Below, piece after piece: positions 1 to 7,255 of a stretch of DNA of 36,771 bases. Numbering within the stretch: position 1 is the stretch's first letter; every line of letters starts with the position of its first letter. The position numbers and the translations under genes are program-made. Origin of the DNA: Bacteroidia bacterium (lineage in GTDB: Bacteria > Bacteroidota > Bacteroidia > Chitinophagales > Saprospiraceae); contig JAUIEA010000023.1 in assembly GCA_030429045.1 (NCBI GenBank), positions 1-36,771 of the forward strand, written 5' to 3'. The notes under the pieces were generated by a model. That model did not search any database and was not told where the DNA came from. It saw nothing but the letters and a program-made list of their open reading frames with translations.

Positions 1-193
1 TTGAACTTTAAACGGCCAGACCTCGTAAACGAGTCCCCAGCAACAGGCAACCTGGAACCAGGAATTTCGCCCTATTTGCCTTGTGAAATCACCCGTTCCA
101 GTTCCCTCGTTCGATCAATCCGACAGATGACCGCCATCATTTGAAAAGTGGGGGTTACGGGTGACATTGGCAGTGGACCAAAACCGTCACATC
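1..193. other. Upstream region without a recognised gene
   Basis: No convincing coding frame is visible on either strand. The stretch has two small palindromes, CTCGTAAACGAG at 24-35 and CCTGGAACCAGG at 51-62, and ends in the likely promoter and leader of the coiled-coil gene. A GTG at 161 is in frame with the next gene and is an alternative start. Confidence 0.4.
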
Positions 194-802
194 ATGAACA
201 CACAACTCAAAGACCCTCCAGTCCAGAAAGACCTGACCAGACTGGAGAAAATGCAGGCCTTCTTCGAAGAGCTCGAAGTCCAGATGACTCTGGGCCGGAA
301 TGAATTCCAGGACTTGTGGATGCGGGAAATGAAAGATCTGCGTCGGTTCTTCCACGAGGAAAAAAACCTCCTGCGGGAAGACCAGGAAATGTTCCGGGAC
401 ACCTGGGATCGCGTGATCAAGGCAGTCGATGCCCTGGACACGTCGATGGAAAAGGTGGAAAAGGATATCGACAAGGTCTGGAACAAACAGAAGCCCAACC
501 TGGAGTTGCGGATTTCCGATCTGCGCAAGGAATTGAAAGAGACCGGGGAAGACTTCGGGAATATCTTCGCTGATGCCCTGGATCGGTTCCAGAATCAGAA
601 GAACATTCCTGAGGGTGAATTCCACGATGAACATCCACAGTCGATTGATGATCGTATGGATATTCTGAAAAAGAAGGTCCAGGAATTCCAGCAGGACTTC
701 AAGGAAAAATTGCCGGATGATCAAAAGATCACCGCGTTTAAAACTGAGGTTGGCGAATCCTTCGACAGAATGAAAAAAGCATTCCATGACCTCTTTGCCT
801 GA
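194..802 (+). CDS. Coiled-coil protein of unknown function, cotranscribed with an ABC1-type kinase
   Basis: About 202 residues, almost entirely charged amphipathic helix, with no signal peptide, membrane segment or cysteine. Long heptad-like stretches run from about residue 12 to 135 and 150 to 200, rich in Glu, Lys, Asp, Phe and Met. The composition is like phasins or apolipoprotein-type helices, but I do not recognise a named family. The ATG at 194 was chosen; a GTG at 161 would add 11 residues, and neither has a clear ribosome binding site. The 3' end overlaps the ABC1-kinase start by 17 bases, so the two are probably translated together, and a role at a lipid surface is possible but only inferred. 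The pattern of charged and hydrophobic residues supports a real gene; the long open frame on the opposite strand is its shadow. Confidence 0.75.
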   Translation: MNTQLKDPPVQKDLTRLEKMQAFFEELEVQMTLGRNEFQDLWMREMKDLRRFFHEEKNLLREDQEMFRDTWDRVIKAVDALDTSMEKVEKDIDKVWNKQKPNLELRISDLRKELKETGEDFGNIFADALDRFQNQKNIPEGEFHDEHPQSIDDRMDILKKKVQEFQQDFKEKLPDDQKITAFKTEVGESFDRMKKAFHDLFA

Positions 803-2606
803 CCGTCCAAACGATCTGACTGAACGCCAGGATGATGGCCAGATCAACCGCCCGCCACCGTCGGAAGAAGGTGACGGGCGTCTTGATGAAGCCGGCATCT
901 TACCCTTTCCGGAGCCGATCAAGGTAAAAGAGCATAAATCCCCGTCACTGATCAGTCGATATGAAAAGGTGATCAGTGTTCTGATCAAGTATGGATTCGC
1001 CGATATCATCGCACATCCGCCTTTCAGCCGGTTCATCCCCAGGTCGGATCGATGGGTTCCCCATGTACATGGAAAGTCGGTCTTTGCCTATACACGGTAC
1101 GAGCGCATGCGCATGGTCTGCGAAGAGCTGGGCACCACTTACATCAAATTCGCCCAGATCGCCAGCAACCGGCCCGATCTCCTGCCGGAAGAACTGCTGG
1201 TCGAATTGGAGAATTTCCAGGACAATGCCCCGATGGTCGAAGCGGCCTCCATTCGCCAGATCTTTATCGGCGAATTTGGCAAACCACCTGAAGAGCTGTT
1301 CCAGGAGTTTGACTATTCACCCATCGCCTCTGCCTCCATGGCACAGGTCCACTACGGCAAACTGGTTGACGGCCAGGAAGTCGTGTTTAAAATCCAGCGG
1401 CCGGGAATCAAAGAGATCATCGAGCTGGATATTCAGATCCTTCGTCAGCTGGCAGGACTTCTGGAATCCTACTTTCCCCAATACAATTCCTTCCAGCCCC
1501 AGGAGCTGGTCACCATGTTTGAGGACAGTATCCGAAAGGAACTGCACTTCCGACATGAAGCCTCCAATCTGGTTCGGTTCAGGACGAACTTCAAAGGCAA
1601 TCCCGACATCCACGTACCCTCGTTTTACCCGGAATTCTCCACGGATCGGATCATTTGTCTGGAATTTATCCGGGGGTACAAGATCACCGATCTTCCCGCT
1701 TTGAATGCCCTGGACATGACCGGTCCGGAACTGGCCCTGAAGGGGATCAGCCTCTATTTTGAACAGGTCTTCGATCATGGCTTTTTCCATGCAGATCCTC
1801 ACCCGGGCAATATTTTTATCCTGCCAGACAAACGAGTCTGCTTCGTCGATTATGGCATGATGGGGGTGGTGCTGGAAAATGACAAGGTCCTGATGGCCAA
1901 CCTCCTCTTGTCCATCGCTGATCGGGACATCATCGGATTGAAACGCGCCCTCCTGAAGTTTGGGAAGATCGAAAAACTGCCAGAAGACAAAGACAAGGAA
2001 CTGGAGTACGATCTGTCGGAGTTCCTCACCGAGTATACCACCATGACCCTGGAGGATATTGAAGGGACAGAAGTGATGGCGGCCGTTAACCGGCTCTTCT
2101 TCAACTACAAGATCCGTATACCCCCCAATATGCTCCTGCTGATCAAGGCCCTGGTGATCATCGAAGGGGTGGGACTGAAACTGGATCCCTACTACAATAT
2201 CATTGAGAATATCACCCCATTTGTGCGGCGGCTTCTCGCTCGAAAATATCATCCGGCCAAACTGGGCCGGCAGGCGGTACGGGCTGCCGGTGATGCGGTA
2301 CGGTTGTTGACCGCCTTGCCGGAAGATTTCATGGAAGTGATGCGCAAGGTCCGCCAGGGCCGATTGCATATCGAATTTGAACATACCGGTCTGGACCCCT
2401 TCTATCGGGAGATGGACCAGGTCTCCAATCGACTGGCCTTCTCCATTCTGGTCGCTGCCCTGATCCTGGGCTCAGCTCTCCTGGTCATCGCACACATCCC
2501 CCCTTACATCTATGGCATCTCTGCATTAGGGTTTGTCGGATTTGTGATATCCGGGCTCCTGGCCCTCCGCCTGATCTGGTCGATCCTGAAACATGGTAAT
2601 TTCTGA
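786..2606 (+). CDS. ABC1/UbiB (AarF) family atypical kinase-like protein with C-terminal membrane anchor
   Basis: 606 residues. UbiB/COQ8 proteins are ATP-binding kinase-like proteins needed for quinone synthesis or lipid handling at membranes. Diagnostic motifs are in order: KFAQ at 121-124 (the KxGQ motif, with Ala for Gly), the Ala-rich loop ASASMAQVH at 181-189, the ATP-site lysine in VFKIQRPG near 202, KELHFRHEA at 252-260, HADPHPGN at 336-343 and VDYGMMG at 355-361. Two hydrophobic helices close to the C-terminus (about 545-600) fit the usual membrane anchor. The first 50 residues are Pro/Asp/Glu-rich and probably disordered. It overlaps the coiled-coil gene upstream and is followed after 133 bases by Mla-type transporter genes. 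No ubiquinone or menaquinone synthesis gene is nearby, so a lipid-transport link is as plausible as a quinone link. Family assignment is firm; substrate is unknown. Confidence 0.93.
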   Translation: MTSLPDRPNDLTERQDDGQINRPPPSEEGDGRLDEAGILPFPEPIKVKEHKSPSLISRYEKVISVLIKYGFADIIAHPPFSRFIPRSDRWVPHVHGKSVFAYTRYERMRMVCEELGTTYIKFAQIASNRPDLLPEELLVELENFQDNAPMVEAASIRQIFIGEFGKPPEELFQEFDYSPIASASMAQVHYGKLVDGQEVVFKIQRPGIKEIIELDIQILRQLAGLLESYFPQYNSFQPQELVTMFEDSIRKELHFRHEASNLVRFRTNFKGNPDIHVPSFYPEFSTDRIICLEFIRGYKITDLPALNALDMTGPELALKGISLYFEQVFDHGFFHADPHPGNIFILPDKRVCFVDYGMMGVVLENDKVLMANLLLSIADRDIIGLKRALLKFGKIEKLPEDKDKELEYDLSEFLTEYTTMTLEDIEGTEVMAAVNRLFFNYKIRIPPNMLLLIKALVIIEGVGLKLDPYYNIIENITPFVRRLLARKYHPAKLGRQAVRAAGDAVRLLTALPEDFMEVMRKVRQGRLHIEFEHTGLDPFYREMDQVSNRLAFSILVAALILGSALLVIAHIPPYIYGISALGFVGFVISGLLALRLIWSILKHGNF

Positions 2607-2727
2607 CGCCTTTCCACTTCATATGGCTACAGATCTTTTATATCCTCTGAATGGAAGGGTGGTCAACCAGTATTTGAGTTCAGCTATGAAATCTCTTCTC
2701 CAAATTTTCTTCCTCCTCGGAACCCCG

Positions 2728-2735
2728 TAACTTGC
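2728..2735 (+). promoter_or_regulatory. Possible Bacteroidota -7 box before mlaE
   Basis: TAACTTGC resembles the Bacteroidota -7 consensus TAnnTTTG and lies 4 bases before the mlaE ATG. It suggests that the transporter genes can be transcribed separately from the kinase gene. No convincing -33 TTTG is seen. Confidence 0.35.
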
Positions 2736-2739
2736 ATGC

Positions 2740-3510
2740 ATGAAACTTCCTCTTGGCACCCAACGAACCCTGGCAGAGATCGGCGACATCAGCCGGTTCA
2801 CCTGGCGGTTCTTCCAGGAGTGGGGGAAGCCTCGATTCGAGGTCCAGGAATTCTTCCGGCAGTGTTATATGATCGGCAACCGGTCTCTCGGTCTGGTAGC
2901 CATCACCGGATTCATCCTGGGCCTGGTCATGACCATCCAGTCACGGCCGACCATGGCACAGTTCGGAGCGGAAGACTGGATCCCGGCCATGGTTGCCATC
3001 TCCATCATCCGGGAGATCGGCCCGGTGGTTATCGCCCTGATCTGCGCGGGTAAGATCGGCTCCGGCATCGGTGCCGAACTGGGCTCCATGAAGGTCACCG
3101 AACAGATCGATGCCATGGAAGTATCCGGCACCAACCCCTTCAAATATCTGGTGGTGACCCGAGTGTGGGCCACGACCCTGATGGTTCCCATCCTGGTCAT
3201 TTTTGCAGATTTCATTTCCCTGTACGGATCCTACCTGGCCGTGAACATGCGCGGGGTCACCTCCCTGGCCCTGTTCACCCAGCAGGTTGTCGACAGCCTG
3301 GTATTCAGCGATGTGCTTCCGGCATTTATCAAGACCTTCTTTTTCGGATTTGCCATTGGCATCATCGGTTGTTATAAAGGCTATACGTCCAGCAAGGGTA
3401 CAGAAGGGGTCGGCCTGGCAGCCAACTCGGCCGTGGTGGTCGCCTCACTGATGGTCTTTATCATCGATTTGCTGGCCGTGCAGATCACAGATCTTCTCGG
3501 ACTTACCTGA
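2740..3510 (+). CDS. mlaE: MlaE-family ABC transporter permease (phospholipid trafficking)
   Basis: 256 residues, the usual length for MlaE/YrbE permeases, with an N-terminal interfacial helix and about five membrane segments. The family signature region around EQIDAMEVSGTNPFKYLVV (about residues 127-145) is clear, preceded by GSGIGAELGSMKVT. MlaE forms the inner-membrane channel through which lipids pass between the inner membrane and the MCE protein. Its TGA stop shares a base with the next ATG (TGATG at 3508-3512), so mlaE and mlaF are translationally coupled. This is the core gene order mlaE-mlaF-mlaD; the soluble partners MlaB and MlaC are not present in the window. Confidence 0.95.
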   Translation: MKLPLGTQRTLAEIGDISRFTWRFFQEWGKPRFEVQEFFRQCYMIGNRSLGLVAITGFILGLVMTIQSRPTMAQFGAEDWIPAMVAISIIREIGPVVIALICAGKIGSGIGAELGSMKVTEQIDAMEVSGTNPFKYLVVTRVWATTLMVPILVIFADFISLYGSYLAVNMRGVTSLALFTQQVVDSLVFSDVLPAFIKTFFFGFAIGIIGCYKGYTSSKGTEGVGLAANSAVVVASLMVFIIDLLAVQITDLLGLT

Positions 3511-4271
3511 TGCCCATGACACCCACCTCAAATAGTTCCGATCGGGAGGTTGTCCTGGAAGTCAAACACCTCTACAAGTCCTTTGGCGACAATCACGTCC
3601 TCAAGGATTTCAACATCGATCTCTATCGCGGCGAGAATCTCGTTGTCCTGGGAAAATCCGGATCCGGAAAATCCGTGCTGATCAAATGCATCATTGGATT
3701 ATTGCATCCGGAACAGGGCGAGATTCGCGTCCTGGGCAAGAATGTCATCGGCCTGGACAAAGAGCAACTGGATCGGATGCGGACCCGGGTGGGTTTTCTC
3801 TTCCAAAGCAATGCCCTCTATGACTCGATGACGGTCCGCGAAAATCTCGAATTTCCGTTGCGCCGCCACGGTCGGGACAAGAGTCACAGTGAGGTCAACG
3901 ACCTGGTCATGGAATCCTTGGTCAATGTTGGTCTTCCGCATGCGGTCGACCTGATGCCTTCCGAGCTATCAGGAGGCATGCGCAAACGGATCGCCCTGGC
4001 CCGGACCATGATCCTCAAACCGGAGATCATGCTGTATGATGAACCGACCACCGGCCTGGATCCGATCACCTCTAAAGAGATCAATGATCTCATCCTCAAA
4101 GTGCAGGAGATCTACAAGACCTCTTCTATCATTATCTCTCACGACATGGGTTGTGTCAAGTACACCGCAAACCGGGTGGCCCTTCTCGTTGAAGGAAGAT
4201 GTTTTGCTGCCGGATCATATGAAGACCTCCAGGCACATACTGATCCTGCAGTAAAGGGTTTTTTTCAATAA
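3510..4271 (+). CDS. mlaF: MlaF-family ABC transporter ATP-binding protein
   Basis: 253 residues, a single ABC ATPase domain. Walker A GKSGSGKS is at 48-55, the Q-loop near 99, the signature LSGGM at 153-157 (LSGGMRKR, typical of the Mla/Ttg2A group rather than the common LSGGQ), Walker B IMLYDEP at 173-179, and the H-loop His in IIISHDMG. It is expected to power MlaE at the cytoplasmic face of the inner membrane. The start overlaps the mlaE stop by one base; an alternative ATG two codons later (3516) cannot be excluded. mlaD follows after 9 bases. Confidence 0.95.
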   Translation: MPMTPTSNSSDREVVLEVKHLYKSFGDNHVLKDFNIDLYRGENLVVLGKSGSGKSVLIKCIIGLLHPEQGEIRVLGKNVIGLDKEQLDRMRTRVGFLFQSNALYDSMTVRENLEFPLRRHGRDKSHSEVNDLVMESLVNVGLPHAVDLMPSELSGGMRKRIALARTMILKPEIMLYDEPTTGLDPITSKEINDLILKVQEIYKTSSIIISHDMGCVKYTANRVALLVEGRCFAAGSYEDLQAHTDPAVKGFFQ

Positions 4272-4280
4272 CTTTCCATT

Positions 4281-5261
4281 ATGGAGAAACAGACTTCCAG
4301 AAATATTCGACTTGGTTTATTTGTCATCCTGGGCCTGGGTGCCATTATCACCCTGCTCTATTTCATTGGCGCGAATCAGAATCTGTTTGGCAAGAACTTC
4401 ACCATGGAGGCCTACTTCAAAGATGTGAGTGGGCTGCGCGTAGGGAATAATGTCCGTTTTTCCGGGATCGTCATCGGGACTGTCAAGGATATCACCATCA
4501 AAAGTGACACGTCCGTCCAGGTGGTCATGAAGATCGATGACAAGCTGGTCCAGTTTCTCAAACAGAATGACGAAGCCAGTATTGGTACGGATGGCCTGAT
4601 GGGGAATAAAGTGGTCGATATCGAAGCCGGTCCTGCCGGTGGTGCGCCGGTTCAGATGGGTGATCGAATTCGAACGAAAGAGGCTCTGGATATGGATCAG
4701 ATGATGCGCACCCTGGACATTACCAACCGCAATGTGGCGGCCATGAGCGAGGACCTCAAGGAAACGGTCCAACGGATCAATCGCAGCATTGCCGTGTGGG
4801 AGATCCTGGATGATGCGGAACTTCCGCAGTATGTCAAGAATTCACTCAAGAACCTGCAAGCAGCCACCGTCAAGGCCAATACCCTGGTCGCCGATGTGAA
4901 TGCCCTGGTCAATGATGTGGCCACAGCAGAAGGGGGGATGGTGGCCCTGCTCAAGGACTCAACCCTGACCCATGATCTGGGTGAAGCGGCCATGCGGATC
5001 CGCAATGTCTCCGCGCAAGCCGAAAAGCTGACCACCCTCCTGGATGCGTCCGTACGATCCATTGACAAGGACCTCAAAACAGGTGGAGGACCGCTGAATG
5101 CCATGCTCCGGGATTCCACCATGACCTCTTCCATCGATCGGAGCCTACAGAATATTGAAAAAGGAACCAACGGTTTTAATGAAACCATGGAAGCCCTGAA
5201 GGCCCATTGGCTCCTGCGGGGATACTTCAAACGGCAGGCGAAGAAAGCGGAGAAGGAGTAG
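4281..5261 (+). CDS. mlaD: MlaD-like MCE-domain lipid transport protein
   Basis: 326 residues. A single N-terminal membrane helix (about 10-30, RLGLFVILGLGAIITLLYF) is followed by one MCE domain (about 38-120) containing the typical FKDVSGLRVGNNVRFSGIV segment, and then a long helical, coiled-coil-like tail (about 130-310). MCE proteins form hexameric rings in the periplasm that pass lipids between MlaE and outer-membrane partners. The helical tail is longer than in E. coli MlaD (about 180 residues) and recalls tailed MCE proteins whose helices make a needle or tunnel; that comparison is inference. It ends the transporter operon; downstream is a repeat-rich intergenic stretch. Confidence 0.93.
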   Translation: MEKQTSRNIRLGLFVILGLGAIITLLYFIGANQNLFGKNFTMEAYFKDVSGLRVGNNVRFSGIVIGTVKDITIKSDTSVQVVMKIDDKLVQFLKQNDEASIGTDGLMGNKVVDIEAGPAGGAPVQMGDRIRTKEALDMDQMMRTLDITNRNVAAMSEDLKETVQRINRSIAVWEILDDAELPQYVKNSLKNLQAATVKANTLVADVNALVNDVATAEGGMVALLKDSTLTHDLGEAAMRIRNVSAQAEKLTTLLDASVRSIDKDLKTGGGPLNAMLRDSTMTSSIDRSLQNIEKGTNGFNETMEALKAHWLLRGYFKRQAKKAEKE

Positions 5262-5264
5262 GCG

Positions 5265-5317
5265 GTTGTCGGTTGTCTGTTGTCAGTTATTTCGTTATTG
5301 AGTTATTGGGTTATTTC
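5265..5317 (+). repeat. Tandem 7-mer then 8-mer GTT-unit array
   Basis: Three 7-base units (GTTGTCG, GTTGTCT, GTTGTCA) are followed directly by four 8-base units (GTTATTTC, GTTATTGA, GTTATTGG, GTTATTTC). It starts 4 bases after the mlaD stop. No gene is seen in the 347-base interval up to 5608. Confidence 0.75.
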
Positions 5318-5365
5318 GAGGAAAGAGGGACTCTGGGAAATTTTAAATCCCCCCTTTGGTTATTT

Positions 5366-5424
5366 GAATTTGGGATTTGGAATTTGGAACTTATTTGTCA
5401 TTTGGGATTTGATAATTGGAATTT
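5366..5424 (+). repeat. Degenerate GAATTTGG/GATTTGG heptad array
   Basis: Imperfect units of about 7 bases (GAATTTG, GGATTTG, GAATTTG, then ATTTGG, GATTTGA, TAATTGG, AATTTCC) interrupted by CTTATTTGTC. A related short stretch occurs at 25228-25266. The array is noncoding in appearance. Confidence 0.65.
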
Positions 5425-5452
5425 CCTTATGATTTATGTTTTGGAATTTCGG

Positions 5453-5489
5453 TAGTCGCTTGTCAGTTCATTCTTTATTGATTTACTGC
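5453..5489 (+). repeat. Degenerate second copy of the GTT-unit array
   Basis: CTTGTCA, GTTCATTC, TTTATTGA and TTTACTGC follow the same order as units GTTGTCA, GTTATTTC, GTTATTGA and GTTATTGG of the array at 5279-5309. The two GTT-type blocks therefore flank the GATTTGG block. Confidence 0.5.
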
Positions 5490-5595
5490 CCCGACCGTTG
5501 GGATGCCCTTATTTGGATGGACTCAGAAACCCAGCCTGCGGCTCACAGGCAGGAACGCAGGGACCATGAATCCTTCCTACAATCTTCATCTATTG

Positions 5596-5603
5596 TACAT
5601 TTG
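5596..5603 (+). promoter_or_regulatory. Bacteroidota -7 box (TAnnTTTG) before the exchanger gene
   Basis: TACATTTG is an exact match to TAnnTTTG, 5 bases before the ATG at 5609. If transcription starts about 5-7 bases after the box, the mRNA would be leaderless or nearly so. No good -33 element is seen. Confidence 0.5.
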
Positions 5604-5608
5604 CATCC

Positions 5609-6574
5609 ATGTTGATCTACATCCTGTTTGTGGTGGGTCTGTTCCTGGTCATCAAGGGAGCAGACTGGTTGGTGGAAGGTGCAGGCTCCCTGGCTCGTGA
5701 ATATGGCGTTTCCGACCTGGTGGTCGGGTTGACCATCGTGTCTTTTGGCACCTCGTTGCCTGAACTCATTGTCAACCTGCTGGCCAGCTTTCAGGGTAGT
5801 TCCGAACTGGCCATCGGAAATGTACTCGGATCCAATATTGCCAATATCCTGCTCATCCTCGGTGCAGCTGCCCTGGTCGGCAATCTGCCGGTTAAGCGGC
5901 CCACCGTTCTTTCAGAGATCCCTTTCTCCCTGGCTGCCGCACTGCTGATCGGCTTCCTGGCCAATACGACCCTCTTTGATCCGGGAGCGGGCATGGGCAT
6001 TGACCGGCCTGAAGGGGTGATCATCCTCTTCTTTTTTCTGCTTTTTCTGGTCTATATCCTTGATCTTGCCAAGCAGGATCGATCGATTCTGGGCAAGTCC
6101 CCTGAAGCGACCGGAAAGGGAGTCACCTCCAAACAGATCATCCAGATCGGCGCGGGTACGATCGGCCTGTTCATCGGCGGCAAATGGGTGGTCGACGGTG
6201 CCATATCTATGGCCACCGCCATGGGGATGAGCGAAGCCTTTATCGGTCTGACCATCGTGGCCATTGGCACCAGCCTGCCAGAACTGGTCACCTCCGTAGT
6301 CGCCAGTTACAAAGGGAACACAGACATTGCTGTGGGCAATGTGGTGGGCTCCAATATCTTCAACCTGCTTTGGGTATTGGGCCTGAGTGCCACCATTCGT
6401 CCCCTGGATTTTCAAGTGCCCTCCAATGTGGATATCCTGATGATCATCCTGGCCAGCAGTCTGGTCCTCGTCGCCCTGGTCGTAGGCAAGGGTCTTAAAA
6501 TCAAACGGATAGAAGGCGCATTTTTCCTTCTGGTATACTTCAGCTACCTCGCCTACCTGGTGATGCGTGGATAA
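5609..6574 (+). CDS. Calcium/sodium antiporter, CaCA family (YrbG-like)
   Basis: 321 residues with about ten membrane segments in two inverted halves. Both alpha repeats are explicit: GTSLPELIVN at 47-56 with GNVLGSN at 70-76, and GTSLPELVTS at 220-229 with GNVVGSN at 243-249; the acidic residue of each PEL supplies the ion site in this family. A short cytoplasmic loop (about 152-175) separates the halves, as in bacterial YrbG-type exchangers rather than long-loop eukaryotic NCX. It probably exchanges Ca2+ for Na+ or H+ across the inner membrane. In E. coli yrbG is next to mla genes; here too the exchanger follows mlaEFD, although a repeat-rich spacer and an own -7 box intervene. Confidence 0.93.
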   Translation: MLIYILFVVGLFLVIKGADWLVEGAGSLAREYGVSDLVVGLTIVSFGTSLPELIVNLLASFQGSSELAIGNVLGSNIANILLILGAAALVGNLPVKRPTVLSEIPFSLAAALLIGFLANTTLFDPGAGMGIDRPEGVIILFFFLLFLVYILDLAKQDRSILGKSPEATGKGVTSKQIIQIGAGTIGLFIGGKWVVDGAISMATAMGMSEAFIGLTIVAIGTSLPELVTSVVASYKGNTDIAVGNVVGSNIFNLLWVLGLSATIRPLDFQVPSNVDILMIILASSLVLVALVVGKGLKIKRIEGAFFLLVYFSYLAYLVMRG

Positions 6575-6655
6575 TCCCGGTTTTACCTGAAGTATGTGTT
6601 GAGCTTGAAGGTTAACCAATCGTTATTTATCTGGCCAGGGCCCGACCTCCAGGAG

Positions 6656-6663
6656 TAATTTTG
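6656..6663 (+). promoter_or_regulatory. Bacteroidota -7 box before the first HYC_CC_PP gene
   Basis: TAATTTTG matches TAnnTTTG exactly and lies 13 bases before the GTG start at 6677. It is the likely promoter of the copper-efflux locus. Confidence 0.5.
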
Positions 6664-6676
6664 TATTATTGTTTAG

Positions 6677-7129
6677 GTGAAACGTCTAAACCCTCTCAAA
6701 AAATGTACAGCCATCCTGCTTTCAGGACTGGTTTTGATATCCACTTGGGGCTACTCAGTGGATCAACATTTTTGCCAGGGCAGGCTCATCAACACACGGT
6801 TTTTCAGTGCGGCACCCTCCTGTTCCAGCGAGGCAATGAAAGCCTGTCCAGTTCACCCGGCACCTTCTGAAAGATCCACTTCATCTCAATTTCACAGGCC
6901 GCCCTGTTGTCAGAATTCAGGAGTTTATGTGCATATAGAAATGAATGGCAAGTCAGCATCAGAGACTCTGTCGCTGGCAAAAATGGCACCACCACCTGCT
7001 CCCATTTATGTCAATCTTTCTATCCGGGAGTCGCTGTTTTTATCCCATCTGACCCTGTGGACCAGATGGATGCACCCTCCTCCCCTCCTGCGATCAGATT
7101 GTCGCTGGACCTCTTCCTACCGCTGTTAG
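6677..7129 (+). CDS. HYC_CC_PP-type small Cys/His-rich exported protein
   Basis: 150 residues from a GTG start, with an N-terminal signal-type hydrophobic helix (about 10-25). After it come HFC at 31-33, PPCC near 75-78 and MHPPP at 132-136, matching the pattern for which the Bacteroidota HYC_CC_PP family is named. There are further Cys at 49, 57, 142 and a C-terminal Cys at 150 (ending YRC). The middle is Ser/Pro-rich and low in conservation. It precedes the CusA-like pump on the same strand with a gap of 126 bases, so a role in sensing or binding copper or related metal in the periplasm or outer membrane is likely but unproven. A paralogue at 19623-20069 shares the same motif order and the same YRC ending, which supports this as a real gene. 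Confidence 0.75.
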   Translation: MKRLNPLKKCTAILLSGLVLISTWGYSVDQHFCQGRLINTRFFSAAPSCSSEAMKACPVHPAPSERSTSSQFHRPPCCQNSGVYVHIEMNGKSASETLSLAKMAPPPAPIYVNLSIRESLFLSHLTLWTRWMHPPPLLRSDCRWTSSYRC

Positions 7130-7255
7130 TCAAATCTTTCCCCGATGGGCTCTGAATGCATTTGTATTCGGTCGACCATCCTGTCTTGGTCATTCCTGCG
7201 CCTCATTGCCACTGGTTGACCACAGTCATTCTTCACCCGGGAAAGTCCTGCATTT

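Noticed and set aside
155-1036. 293-codon open frame on the minus strand
   Set aside because: It is antisense to the coiled-coil gene and the start of the ABC1-kinase gene; its repetitive Phe/Leu/Gln/Glu content reflects the opposite strand's codons.
1317-2384. 355-codon minus-strand frame inside the kinase gene
   Set aside because: The plus strand has all ABC1 motifs; the antisense frame has no recognisable domain.
5503-5700. 65-codon plus-strand frame in front of the exchanger
   Set aside because: No conserved features, and it overlaps the exchanger start and its -7 box.
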